Of a stretch of 64,000 nt of DNA, positions 1-10,800 are shown piece by piece. Origin of the DNA: Cytidiella melzeri (lineage: Eukaryota > Basidiomycota > Agaricomycetes > Polyporales > Irpicaceae); NCBI GenBank assembly GCA_022592445.1, contig JABYQR010000098.1, positions 1 through 64,000 on the forward strand, read 5' to 3'. A program made the position numbers and the translations under genes. The notes under the pieces are model-generated. The model was not told the origin of the DNA. It worked only from the letters and a program-made list of their open reading frames with translations, and did not search any database. Numbering within the stretch: the stretch's first letter is position 1; the number at the start of each line of letters is the position of its first letter.

Positions 1-845
1 AAGCAGGGGTAGCCAAGGAGGATGTGGTGGATGTCAAAAAGGAGCGCAAGCTTAGAGGGGTATAAGGTGACGTAAACGAGGCCGCGGGGGTATACGGCGA
101 GCTCTGAAGTTGCCGGTGCGCCCTCTGAAGAATTTGTTGAGGTGTTCACTCACCAGGCACAGTCGACATCGAGCGCGTTGAAGAATCGGATGAGCGCGTG
201 CCGCATCTGTCACCAGAAAAGACTATGATTCAGTGTTGGCGTGGCATAAATCAACATGATTACTCACCAGGGCCACACCACCTGTATATGCCGGATAGAA
301 TTTCACACACAAGAGAAACCCGTTAGCGATCAATCACCGTGTGTGCACCATGAGCCAGAGACGAGTGCACAGGTTGGGAGCCTTGAAGTGCTAGATCAGC
401 GGCGCAATTGCCTGATGAGGATGGCACGTACTTCCTTCAGAAGACTGAGTGTTACACCTGCTCCAAGGAACTTGCAAAGATGCTCTGTGGAAAACTTGCA
501 AATTGTGGAGATGACGTGCTTCTCAATGGCCTCGGATTGTGCATTGGGCTCAGTCGCGTCGTAGGGCACGAGAGCGGAGGCGAAATTGGTGTTGTATACC
601 GAGTCATGAACGGAGATTGCGACCTCGAAGGACGTGCCATTGTTCACAACAGTACCGGCGATACCTGCCCACATCGGCTAAGGACAGGACGTGAGGTGAT
701 GAGCGTGTTGAAGATGCAATTGATCAGACATCACGGTGAGGCTGGCAAAGCCGGCGACGTTTGGCCGTTTTGCAGAGACGACACTAGAGAGCCTGCGACG
801 AAGGGCTTCTGAGCCATGGGACTGAAACTGGTGTGGGGGAGCCAT
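1..845 (-). CDS. Uncharacterised multi-exon protein, 3' end cut by window edge
   Basis: I do not recognise this protein. A TATA element (reverse of 896-902) lies about 50 bp before an ATG at 845. Exon 1 encodes a short basic N-terminus (MAPPHQF..., with an RRRLSS stretch and few acidic residues) that could be a mitochondrial presequence. A well-formed 57-nt intron (734-678) joins it in frame to an exon coding PMWAGIAGTVVNNG and SVHDSVYNTNF, followed by an acidic region near SEAIEKH. Further left, small exons with good borders appear (for example one reading MRHALIRFFNALDVDCAW near 160-215), so the gene probably continues past base 1. A coding origin is likely from the intron phase and residue composition. 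Function is unknown, and exon structure left of 400 is uncertain. Confidence 0.45.
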
Positions 846-895
846 GGTTGTTGTGAGGGTCGAGGGGGAAGACAAGTGGAGGACTGAGATAAGGC

Positions 896-902
896 TTATA
901 TA
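896..902 (-). promoter_or_regulatory. TATA box of the leftmost minus-strand gene
   Basis: Read on the minus strand the site is TATATAA. It lies about 50 bp upstream of the ATG at 845, a typical spacing for fungal TATA promoters, and it favours 845 over the in-frame ATG at 875. Confidence 0.45.
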
Positions 903-1925
903 GGAAGCGCGCGTTCGAGAAGACCGCTCTAGTTCCAGTGTTTGAAGAGATGCAGACGTTACTTTGAACTTTTCCCCGGTGACTTTGTATATCCACTCTG
1001 TACCTGTACATGATCATGATAACAAATTGCACACATAACATTCGTTCGAATTCAAGTATGTCAATCATATAGTATACAGCGCGCGCGCAGCGCTAGCTGT
1101 TGACGTCCCGCACATTTCCTTACAGAATATCTCACCAATATTGGGCACCAAGGATATTCGCACAATAGGTAAATAATATTCAAGATATTTAACAACTATT
1201 TTTCAATAATAATGGAGCCTGATGTGCGGTGCATGCATTTTGACATCTTATGCATTATGATACCATGTATTATGAGATAGTTGACTGTATGTTCTTCACT
1301 TTCGGTGTCCAGCGTCGTTTAGCGCTATGCGGTTCTGAATCATATCGGGGTTGCAGTGGCACGATCAAAGGTGTGTTGGTCAGACGTGATCATGATCTTA
1401 GACTGCAAGTATTACGCATTGCATTGATTATAGCTCCGCTCATCTCAAATACAGGAAGTTGGCTTGCAGCACATAGAGGTAGGCCGCGGCGACGGCGACA
1501 GGCGTTGTGGTCGCTGTGCCTCGAGGGTATCCAGCACGTAACCTTGGTGCTGTAGCATGATCAAGTCAACGATATCAGCTCCTTCGAGTCCAATCCTACT
1601 GATATCAACTCTGCCTCACGGTTGCCATGTGTAATAGGCCTTCCAAAGTTAGCACATGCGATGAGGTATGCCTCTGGTCCTCTTTACTAGGCGCAGTCAC
1701 CGTCCTGATGTCTCGTTGAACACTACAGCCTCTCGATCTATAATCACGAACTCTACTACAACTTTTCATAGATGGTTACAACCACACGTGCTCGTTGTTC
1801 TCAAATCAAGCTGTATAAGATGTTCAACTCCCTGGAGGCACTCAATGACAGACCCAAGATTTCCCGTGTCTCGGAGACGTTACTCATTTCCTTACGCTAT
1901 TGCTCATCGTCCACTGGTGGACAAT
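903..1925. other. Intergenic region, no supported gene
   Basis: I see no supported coding sequence here. The stretch around 1125-1215 is A/T-rich with several repeats of an ATATT/AATATT core. Short open frames (for example 1250-1555) have no recognisable sequence and no splice partners. The last 100 bases are the 5' region of 7TM copy A. Confidence 0.5.
1909..1922 (+). promoter_or_regulatory. 14-bp inverted repeat just before the ATG of 7TM copy A
   Basis: The sequence GTCCACTGGTGGAC has 6-bp arms around a TG centre. It ends exactly 3 nt before the ATG at 1926. The identical 14 bases at the identical distance precede copy D (11608-11621). Copy C keeps only the right arm and copy B has none. 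It may be a 5'-UTR hairpin or a protein-binding site; function is not shown. Confidence 0.5.
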
Positions 1926-3292
1926 ATGTTACATAAACCTCAAAGCGACATTTTATTGACCTTGATTGAGACCATTCCTCATACTTTTGTCTTTGGTATG
2001 TTGCAGGACGTTATTGAATGAACCTGTATACTCATCGATCCATATTATGCCAGGTGCATTCGGTGCTATCTTACCTATGGCCATGAAAACTCTTGCGTGA
2101 GTGTCCAACATAAATGTAATCAATCGTACCGACTGATCAATATGACAAAGTCGTCAGAATCTACGAAGAGGGCCTAGCGTTATATTACTTTGGCTCACAT
2201 TATCCGTGTTTATCTTATCAACAGCATACTGGGCAACGTCCATCGCTTTGCTTGTGTCCCAAATCACTGGCGAACATGTGGATCAATTCGTTGCGGTTCA
2301 GTTAATGTTCAACTCGGTTATGCTTGTCAACTGTGCGTTGATTCTTTTTCCTCATGAGCAAAGTCAGGAACCTACTATCAATTGGACAGACATTCTCGCG
2401 GATGGCGTTGTTGTGTGGAGGATGTACGTACTCTGTGCTGTACAATTTCCACGGACAATGCTGTTACTCCCACTCCTGCTACTTGGAATCACTGTCTGTG
2501 CGTCTCACTAATATCTGTCATTCGGGTGATTGGGATCCATAGCTCCTTCTTTGCAGTGTCTGTGGTGACAACAATCATACTACGAGCCATCATTGTCGCC
2601 GGTGACTTCCCAGAAAATAAGCTCAGTCCAAGTTTACTGGCCTCGGCCTTCATCACAGCCCAGCATTTCAGCAACATCTTTTCCCTGGCAGCGAACGTTG
2701 TAGCCACCGTGATGATCATTTTCTGGGCATGGTGAGTTCTCTTTATCTCAATGAACAATCTGTAGTACTCATTGACTCGATGCAGCCAGTACCAAACGGG
2801 CTTTGCCAAGACCTTCAGAGGCTCACAAGGGGCAAGCACACGAGCAGAACAGATTACAGTGATGTTGGTAGAGTCGGGGATAATATACTGCATATCTTCA
2901 GTAAGTACTTGGTGATCGTCTTCCGTCTCCACTAAATAACACTACCAGACCCTGCTTATCATTGGCTCGCGCATCCACATCCTCAGCGGTACCGTCGGCG
3001 ACGTCTATATGTCTGTCCATGTGCAACTGGCGGTAGGTCTTCAGTTAATGGCACACAGCTGCAGCCCCCCTCACCGGCATCGTCCTTTTTTGTTGTGTGG
3101 GCTAAACAGGGCATGTATCCCGCTCTGGTAATCATTCTCATCAGTAAACAGAGCTCTGCAAACGATGCGCCTTTGCACAATACTCGTATGCTCTCTGATA
3201 ATGTCGAAGCGATATCATGCTTTACCGATTCTATGGCGGGGTCAATTGGCAGCGCAGGACTTGACGCTTCGCCCCCGCAGGAGCGGGTCTGA
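1926..3292 (+). CDS. 7TM integral membrane protein, family copy A (open)
   Basis: This is a basidiomycete-specific multi-pass membrane protein of unknown function, about 320 aa from 8 exons. Conserved family blocks appear in order: a short N-terminal helix (SDILLTLIET), a helix with FILSTAYWA, the block LADGVVVWRMYVLC, a hydrophobic stretch LLLPLLLLGITV, a helix ending near VVATVMIIFWA, the block VMLVESGIIYC, and GMYPALVIILIS. A polar 50-residue tail ends at 3292. All exon junctions keep frame with GT-AG introns (for example the intron between exons 1 and 2 begins at 1998). The layout is that of seven-helix GPCR-like proteins, but no ligand or signalling role can be read from the sequence. 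Copies B, C, D and E share the same exon structure. Confidence 0.75.
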
Positions 3293-3753
3293 TATCCCTT
3301 CGGAGTCCAGAGCCAGTGGTTTGCAAGGAGCGGGTATGCTTTTTTTTCTTTCTTATTACCCTGTGCGGTGGACGACAATATGCGCCAAATTTTGTTGAAG
3401 TAGTGTGGCTCGGCTTCTGCAGTAGTTCCATCACGGTCATGGTAGTAGTAAGAGAATGCTTCTGTAAACTGTCATACCATTCATTTGTGGAGATCAGAAC
3501 GAGTTGTACAACTGCTATAGAGACTATTCCGTAGCTAACTATGTACCGACGTCCACTAGCAAGGGCTGCTGGGAAAGCAAAACTTTTCCCTTCGGTGAAG
3601 TACACTAGGAAGTCAAAAATTCTGACTACGCATGGACAGCGGCGGTTGGGTAGGCCCGAGTTTGGTGGATACTCCCAGAAGTTCCGCCACTGCAGGTGCT
3701 GCCAATAATGCGTGTATTCAACGTCGAGCTGGAAATTTCAAGAGCAGAATTAC
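3293..3753. other. Intergenic region between convergent copy A and secreted-protein gene
   Basis: This is the 3' side of both flanking genes. No supported gene was seen, only short open frames without family features. Confidence 0.5.
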
Positions 3754-4344
3754 TCACGTCTGCTCACAAAAGAAGCTCGAGATCTTGTCATTCCAAGCAT
3801 TCGCGCCATTTGCAAGACCTCCCGTAGCGTCGCCAGGGTAATTGAACGTCCAGAAATTCTGGCTCGTCTCCGTCTCTCCCGAACCACAGTTGTTGAACCT
3901 GAACCGGGAAAACGTTAGCACAGCCGTGTCATTGCTAACGTGCAGTAGCTTCGCACTCACGATGACGCGTAGCAGACAGTGCACTGATCTGGCCCGAAAC
4001 TGGAGATCTTCTTGTTCCACTGGCTGCCCAGTACGATGCACTCGCCAACAGGCTGGACAGCGTAGCCGCAAGTACCGCCCCAGTTAATGTCAGTACAGAT
4101 GTAGACACCCCCGACGGCGCGTTTCTATAAGCAGTCAGGCGGATGAAAAGACAGACGATGTGCCCATGGACTATACCTGGAGATGAGTGTCATTGGAAAG
4201 AGGGGTTCCGATGTCGCTGGAAGGGAGGGTTACTCCATCCCAGCCGACTGAATACTTCCAGTCACTGTCCTGTCTGACGAGGACAGACGAGCTGGCGATA
4301 GCCACGAGTGGAGCGAGGAGTGCGAAGATTTGCAAGTTGCGCAT
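3754..4344 (-). CDS. Small secreted Cys-containing protein with Kex2 site
   Basis: Three exons (4344-4177, 4124-3961, 3898-3754) join in frame to give about 158 aa. The N-terminus is a signal peptide (MRNLQIFALLAPLVAIASSS). A propeptide of about 35 residues ends in LysArg right after the first intron, as expected for Kex2 cleavage, and the mature part starts AVGGVYICTD. The mature part of about 100 residues has seven Cys and motifs WGGTCGYAV and KISSFGPDQC. These resemble small secreted proteins with a crystallin-like Greek-key fold that are common in basidiomycetes (recalled similarity, not tested). A TATA element (reverse of 4400-4405) lies 55 bp upstream. It is likely exported; function is unknown. 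An odd number of Cys leaves one unpaired or makes a dimer possible. Confidence 0.7.
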
Positions 4345-4399
4345 GCTGTAGGTAAGTGCTGGATGCCCTTGGATATCCATACAGCTCGACAGCGGCTCT

Positions 4400-4405
4400 T
4401 TTATA
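4400..4405 (-). promoter_or_regulatory. TATA box of the small secreted protein gene
   Basis: The minus strand reads CTATAAAAG here, 55 bp before the ATG at 4344. Confidence 0.5.
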
Positions 4406-5795
4406 GCTCGCATGGCTGGCGATGACAGTACAGCGCAAATAATGCCAAGGAGGACTTCAGAGTAGAGGACGTTGAGCACAGGTGTTTTGGGTCGGCATTA
4501 CTAAGCAAAATGAATGAGAACTACGCACCCCGGACGCCTAGACAGGCGGAGAAGAATATCAACCGAGTGGGAGCGTCACGCCGGCACAGCTGGAAATGCA
4601 ACGGTAAAGAACCGCGAGGCCAGCGTGAATAGGCTGTAATCTGAGGTGGTGTAGCAGTAGAACGCGTTTGCGTCTCATGACCGAGAAATTCTGTTCTGAG
4701 TTCGCCATCACAATCAGAGTGGGCGGTTCAGTAGCGCAGACGCGACCCCATACACCTGTGCTTGGCATAGATCATGCATATGGAGACTACACCGTGGCGC
4801 GCCGCCCTGGGGTTCGATCGCCTGTGTGAGAGGAATGCTACTCATTTGTGATGAGCATGCTATGACTGAAATGTGTCAAGTGGAAAGTGACTGACGTATA
4901 GTGCGTTTTATTTGTTTCACGTACTTTTATGTCGTTATACTGGAACAGCTTGAGCGGGGACATAATACGCTAGTGAGCGCGGTGCTCAGCGCTGGTGCGT
5001 GTGCTAACCTTACTGCAGCGTAGCACTCATTTCCACTCTCTAGCGAAGAGATTAGCATCCATGCATTAGGCGTGAAATGTTGAAAGCCACCATGCTGATT
5101 AATATTGACGACGAGCGGTAAGTTCAACAAGATCAGTTAGAGGGACGACTGTTGCACGTACATCGAGCTGAGGGGGATTCATGGTCCTGCTGCAAGAAGG
5201 GCCGCCTAGGCTGCTAGTCACAGCGCGACAGAGTGACTGGGGCGAGATAATCCTAGAATCCGATATCTAACAATTATGATTGCTCTCCTACTTTGTGTTA
5301 CCCTAGGCCTGCAGTATTACGGGCATGAATGGAAGATTAGTAGACGCACCAAACTTCAGGTTTTGATCCTCGAAATCATCATTATAAGTGGTGGGTCTCT
5401 GTGTGCATTCTCGTTGGCCGTGACTGGGGCGTACGACTCAGGACTGAAAGCTTGGGTGACCATGTTGACACTCCGCTTGAATGTATGATTATGTTATTGG
5501 ACTCTGGAAACTTGCTTGCACATTTGAACTCGAACGTACTTACATCTGCCATCTCTTACAACTACTAGTGCGTCAAAACTTCAGTTGTCTCACACTCACT
5601 GGCAAGGTTCGCACTGATTGCTAGTTGTTGCAAGAACTTGAAGAATAACTACGCACATTAAGCCATCGGCAGGACACTCCCAGACTCGCGCTTGAGGCAA
5701 CGTATGATGTAAGGTCAGCCTAGGAGGTTATGTGTGTGTGCAGATAGAACTTTGGCTTCGGCACCGCGGGGTAAGCCACATGATGAACGAATAGC
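4406..5795. other. Intergenic region with one doubtful hydrophobic ORF
   Basis: No gene could be supported. A 70-codon open frame at 5276-5488 (+) is hydrophobic and could be a membrane remnant, but it matches neither the neighbouring 7TM family nor anything else I know. No splice partners were found. Confidence 0.4.
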
Positions 5796-5801
5796 TATAA
5801 A
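5796..5801 (+). promoter_or_regulatory. TATA box of the SDR gene
   Basis: TATAAA lies 105 bp upstream of the SDR ATG at 5906. Confidence 0.5.
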
Positions 5802-5905
5802 GCCTTGCGGCTGCATCTCACGGTCTGCACCTTGAGTCAACCTCTATCCTCTCAGAGTCAGAACCCACCTCTCGACATACAGGTTCAGGCTCTATCCTCA
5901 CAGTC

Positions 5906-7202
5906 ATGGCCGACGCATTACTCAACGAAGTGCATGTCACTAATATGTTTGACTTGCGTGGTGTAGTGGCAGTTGTGACCGGAGGAGGGACGGTGAGCTT
6001 CACCTAGCTGAGTTGTATTACTCACTCTGCTGATACTAAGATTAGGGAATCGGGCTTATGATAAGCACAACCCTCATGTCGAATGGCGCAACCGTCTACA
6101 TCATTGGACCGAAGCAAGCAGAGCTTGATAGGTATGTCAACAGTCTTTAGCACTATTCTCCGTGCATTGACTAACAATCGTACAATGCTATAGGATGGCC
6201 AAGATCTATAACGATGCCGCCGTCAAGACAGGGAAGGAGGGGAGGTTATATGGTCTCGAGGGAGACATTCGCAAAAAGGTTAGATTTGATATCGAGATAT
6301 CACTGAGACTGTTCTCAAAACAGCGTATAGGAAGAGGCGGAAAGACTGGCTGAAGAAGTCGGCAAACGCTCACCCTACGTGACTGTTCTGTTCAACAATG
6401 CAGGGTAATCCATGACGGAAGCACCCCATCGTTGTGTCTCAGCTCACTGTTGTTTGCAGAATCCTCGATGGGTCGTTTACTCGACCTACCGAACATACCG
6501 CCAAAGCGTTCCAAAAGGCCTATGCCACCGACCTGAGACAGGAGGTATTCGACAATGTCATGCGCACAAACGCGACAGGTCCGTATTGGATGACCTTTGC
6601 CTTCCTCCCTCTTCTTGAGAAATGGAAGGAGAACGGCTTCACTGCCTCAGGTGGACGCAAGTTCGCTCCTCAGGTTGTCATGACAAGCAGCATGAACGGG
6701 TGGACGAAGGATGCTGCTACAGCCGGCTCAAGCTTCCCGTACCTGTTCTCGAAATCAGCTATCGGACACGCTACTTCCACTATCGCTCACGAACTCCTGC
6801 CGTTGGGCATCAGGGTCAACGGCATCGCACCCGGTAAGTCCGAGCTTCTTGTGTGTTATCCCCAAGCGTCTCAACCGGTGGTCACAGGGCTGTTCATCAC
6901 GGATATGTCTGCTCCAGGCAACATGAACGAGCTTGGCGTGTCACAAGTTCCTGACACCAAGAGCTTTGGCTTCCAGGTTCCCTGCACTCAGCCCGCAGAT
7001 CCTCAGGTGAATGGCGGTAAACCAGTAGCTGCCGGTTCTCGCACAGACATGGGCGCATTGGCACTGTGCTTGGTCAGCAACTGGTTTATGAATGGCGAGA
7101 CCGTGTTGATTGACGGGGGCGTAAGTGAATCACAATTGTCCAGGCATTGGTTGCGCTAAAGCTGTGGCTTAGACTTTGCTGGTACATGCTAGCTCGTTCT
7201 GA
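5906..7202 (+). CDS. Short-chain dehydrogenase/reductase (classical SDR)
   Basis: This is an NAD(P)-dependent oxidoreductase of about 300 aa; the substrate is unknown. The Rossmann motif VVTGGGTGIG spans the first intron. NNAG lies at a later splice, and the active site is MTSSMNG (Ser) with YLFSK (Tyr and Lys). The HELLPLGIRVNGIAPG block follows. All introns are short (about 50 nt). The C-terminus depends on a last intron (7121-7172, 52 nt) that turns the DGG motif into DGGTLLVHASSF and a stop at 7202. Without it the frame would end at 7159 in a sequence unlike SDRs. The family resembles RhlG-like fungal SDRs (inference). It sits alone between 7TM copies A and B with no cluster partners of biosynthetic type. 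Confidence 0.88.
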
Positions 7203-7520
7203 ACGCGAGTCAGACGGAGCTATCACGCGAACAACATTGCTGTACGATTGCAGACGTGATGAACAAACGTTAGTGGCAAATGTATAAATGATTTTACGGC
7301 CCTCATCATCGCAGGATGCTGTTGTAAGAAGTCGGAGTTTGTTGCAACCGCATCTCAAGCCGCCGGATCCAGGTATTGGTAGCACCTAACCACATTCATG
7401 CCTATCGTGGTAACTATACAAGGTCCCCTTGCTCATAGGCGACATTTGCCGAGCTCAGGTAGACGATACCCCTTCACACGTATACTGGTAACGTCTCTTC
7501 TCGTTTCTCGCTCCGAGAGT
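7203..7520. other. Intergenic region upstream of 7TM copy B
   Basis: No gene was seen. The last 60 bases resemble the 5' region of the other 7TM copies in pyrimidine content but lack the 14-bp inverted repeat. Confidence 0.5.
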
Positions 7521-8914
7521 ATGCCAGTGGTTTCTGTGTTCCAGAAAAACATACTCTTGACCTCGATCGAAATTGTCTCACAGACCGTTGTCTACGGTAC
7601 GCCATACAGTGTGCCTCAAGGTCTATTATTACTGAATGTCCACCTATGTAACGTCAGGTGCATTTGCTGCTATTTTCCCTGTTGCTACAAATGTCCTTGT
7701 GTGAGCTTCGACCGTGATCCCTGCTAGTCGTGTGGGCTGACAATAACTGAAAGCCGGCAGGGTCTACTGAAAGGACCAAGCACAATACTTCTATGGCTTA
7801 CCGTGGTCGTGTTCATTCTGTCGACAGCATATTGGGCAGTATGTGTGGCTCTTCCCGTGGCCCAGATCACCGTGAAAAACGTGGATTCGTTGTCGGCGGC
7901 TCGGGTGATGTTCAATTCGGTCATGCTTGTCAATTGTACGTGAAACTTGGCATGCCCATGAAGTAATGCTATATCAATGGCTGTATTTGTTGCTAGTCCT
8001 TTTCCGCGGATGGTGTAGTTGTGTGAAGGATGTACATTCTATGCGCTACACAATTTCCGCGCATAGTGTTGTTGATAACCCCTCTATTGCTTGGTATCAC
8101 TGCTCGTATGTCATTTTCCCTTTGTTCGTCTTCAGAGAGTTACTCAGAACGTCTTTCTCAGTACCTGTTACAGTAACGATTGTATTGCGCGCCTTGATCG
8201 TGCTGGCCACTGCATTCTCTGGAAGTAGGTTGATCAGACACCCGATAGCTTTGAGCTTCACTATCGCCCAGGAGTTCAGCATATGCCTCTCCTTCATCGC
8301 CAACATTGTGGCTACCGGTATCAATGTTTCCTGGGCTTGGGAAGTCTTCCGTGTTGAGGTATTTTCTGCCATCGGATGAACACTTCCCTTCCCTTCCCCC
8401 ACAAAGCAAGAACCACCGAACTTTGGCGAAGTGTATGAGAACTCTACACAGTGCTAGCACACGCATAGATCGGATTTTGGTCTTGTTGGCGGAGTCAGGG
8501 ATAGCGTACTGCGTGTCTTCAGTAAGCATTCCGTGTGCAGTGCATAGATTACTGAGTAACATATACTAGTAGGCATACTCTAGACCCTGCTGGTCATCAG
8601 CCAGGCCATTCACACGCCTGTAGGCAGGACTGTTGGCGATATCTATACTCCTATGCACGTGCAGCTAGCAGTCAGTGTCTTCCTCCTCCACCATTTTAGC
8701 CGTCATTAAAAATCTGTCTGACGTTTGGCCGGGCCAGGGAATGTACCCTTCTCTCGTAATCATCCTCGTCAGCACGCCAAGCCTCGAAACAACCACTACA
8801 GATTCTCATGTCCTCTCCGATGATACTGCAGAGACGCTACACTCTCAAATGGGCGACACTTTGATAGATCAGCCTCGTAGTGTACAGAGCACAACCGGAG
8901 GGGACAGCTCGTGA
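7521..8914 (+). pseudogene. 7TM family copy B, multiply damaged
   Basis: The copy keeps all eight family exons (start MPVVSVFQKN; FILSTAYWAVCVA; RMYILCATQFP; VLLAESGIAYC; GMYPSLVIILVS) and a polar tail ending at 8914. Three lesions are visible. The exon 4 start (7997-8005) is one base longer than in copies A, C and D, shifting frame. The conserved Trp of the VVVWRMY block is TGA at 8024-8026. The donor after exon 5 reads GG instead of GT at 8340-8341, and the next GT (8359) would break frame. Alternative splicing that avoids all three is not evident, so I call it a pseudogene. Similarity elsewhere remains high, which suggests recent decay. Confidence 0.7.
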
Positions 8915-9463
8915 TGCGTGGCCGATTCCGCTCTTGCTATGGGATCACCTTGTGCGGGGCTCGATTGGCTGGATTCTTGAGAGCCCTGCTTTGTCTAGGC
9001 ACGAAATCAACAAAGTAACAGTTCTGTGCGGTGTCAAATCAGAGATGGTACGCATTTTGGTGGCCATCGTACGTCCAGCAAACGCTGATACAGTGTGATA
9101 ATCACTATCGCAATAGTCATGATTTATCCTACCATCTTGTGCCGCGATGAGATTCGGGTCGTTGCGTCACCTTCTCAAGTGATCTTAGGCAGCATCGCGT
9201 AACGCGGACACAGCTGCTCGGCATCAGTAGGTTGGCATATGCAAGGTTCAGTAAGTCTCAGTTGACCCGACGGATCTTCTTGCTGCTTAATATTCGCATC
9301 GTAGGCCTAGTCGTTCCTCATGCACATCAAAATCACCAGATAAATCAATAGATTGTGATATAGACGGTCGCACCGTATCCTTTTTCCATAAGTACTGTAA
9401 ACAGTTGGACTGACCTGGATACTCTCATTCCTTTCCGGTTGTAGCTGTTCGCTGGTGGACGCA
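8915..9463. other. Intergenic region between 7TM copies B and C
   Basis: No gene was seen. The final 100 bases are the 5' flank of copy C and resemble that of copies A and D. Confidence 0.5.
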
Positions 9464-10800
9464 ATGGCGTCTGTTTCTCAGAAAGAAATGTTATTGACTT
9501 TGGCCGAAGTCACATTGCAAACCCTAATATACGGTACGCACCCCCTGGGCCAAGTCATGATCCAGGAATGCTCATCTCCGTTTTGGCAGGTATATTTGTC
9601 GCTGTCTTACCGGTTGCCGTGAAAGTATTCATGTGAGTTGTTGCTACCAACCTGTTGATCCCTATGTTGACGAGATATTGTCCCCCGAAAGCCAACAAGG
9701 ATACCAACAACGACGAAGACCAAGAGTGATCCTGTTGTAGCTCACATTGTCCGCGTTCATGCTATGTTCGGCATATTGGATGATATCTGTGGCGCTCCTG
9801 GTCGCAAAACTTGCCAACAAGAACGCGGCTCAATTGACCCTGGCTCTGGTGATGTTTAATTCGGTTATGCTCATAAATTGTATGTTCAGTATTTCCCACC
9901 TCATGAGCGAAGACACGGTGTTAGAGTTGCTTTCACAGTCGTTCTTGCCGATGGTGTTGTCGTCTGGAGGATGTACGTTATCTGCTCCGAGTCGACATGC
10001 CTTCCGCAGAAGGTATTGATACTCCCACTCCTACTCCTTGGAATAACTGTCCGTACGTCTTCGTTTCTTTTGTACATTTTTCTGATGCGCATTTGACTCT
10101 CCTTATATAGTGTCCGTGTTGGTCACAATTACATTACGGGTGGTCGCGACCGTTGTTGTCACACTCGGACATACGCTTGCCAATACTCCACTGCTCAACA
10201 CTTTCACCAAGGCTCAGACCATGAGTGTCTGTTTGTCACTGGCCACAAACGTAGCTGCTACCGTTATCATTGGGATCTGTGCCTGGTGAGTGACCTCCGT
10301 CAAGTATAGTCTAACGAAGCAAAAAGAAATGTCTCGCCTTTTACCACACGCAGGCGGAACTATCGCGCATTTTCAAAGACTGTGGGAGGCCCGGGACATG
10401 CAAGCACGAGTGGGGAACAGATGTTGGTTTTGTTGGCGGAGTCGGGGGTTGTATACTGTTTCTCTTCAGTGAGTACTCCATGTCTGATTTTTCCAACGAC
10501 CGATCAAGCGAAGCTGAATACTAGATTTTACTCGTGACTGCGGGGGGCATACGTTCTCCTATTGGCGGTACTGTCGGCGACATTCACTCACCGATGCATT
10601 TCCAACTGGCGGTACGCTTTGCTCCATCTCAAGCGTTTGACATCGTAACTGATGCTTTGACATCGGTCTCGCAGGCAATGTATCCGTCTCTGGTGGTCAT
10701 CTTTGCTCGAGCGCAGAGCTCCGGAAGGATAGCAGCCTCCGACGACCTCGATATGCGCTCTGTTGGCATCGCAGAAAGGCCGCACTCAGCGGCTCGTTGA
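9464..10800 (+). pseudogene. 7TM family copy C, intact except one in-frame TAG
   Basis: There are eight exons with the same borders as copies A and D, about 310 aa. Visible blocks are ASVSQKEMLL at the start, the helix near MLCSAYWMISVALL, VLADGVVVWRMYVIC, LVLLAESGVVYC and AMYPSLVVIFA. Exon 3 must begin at the acceptor just before base 9708 to keep phase, and then TAG at 9738-9740 interrupts the frame at a position that is TGG in copies A, B and D. The later acceptor ending at that TAG would shift the frame. No other lesion was found in any exon or splice site. Only the right arm of the upstream inverted repeat remains (9453-9460). It may be a young pseudogene, or a gene whose stop is recoded. 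Confidence 0.6.

Noticed and set aside
1250..2021. Short plus-strand frames before and over the start of copy A
   Set aside because: No recognisable sequence; one runs through the first exon of copy A in another frame and through its first intron.
2489..2932. 147-codon minus-strand frame
   Set aside because: Antisense shadow of exons 5-7 of 7TM copy A, whose plus-strand reading is clearly coding.
4800..4825. GGTTCGATCG phrase resembling a tRNA T-loop
   Set aside because: No matching acceptor, D or anticodon stems could be found around it. No tRNA was seen anywhere in the window.
5276..5488. 70-codon hydrophobic frame as a sixth 7TM copy
   Set aside because: It has none of the family blocks (ADGVVVWRM, ESGxxYC, YPxLV) and no exon partners.
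5906..7202. Secondary-metabolite gene cluster around the SDR
   Set aside because: No polyketide synthase, NRPS, terpene synthase or P450 gene is near; neighbours are 7TM proteins and a small secreted protein.
8024..9740. RIP-like mutation as cause of the two Trp-to-stop changes
   Set aside because: Both are G-to-A transitions on the coding strand, but only the one in copy C falls in a CpA context on the other strand, and the copies are not generally depleted of C or G. Two sites are too few.
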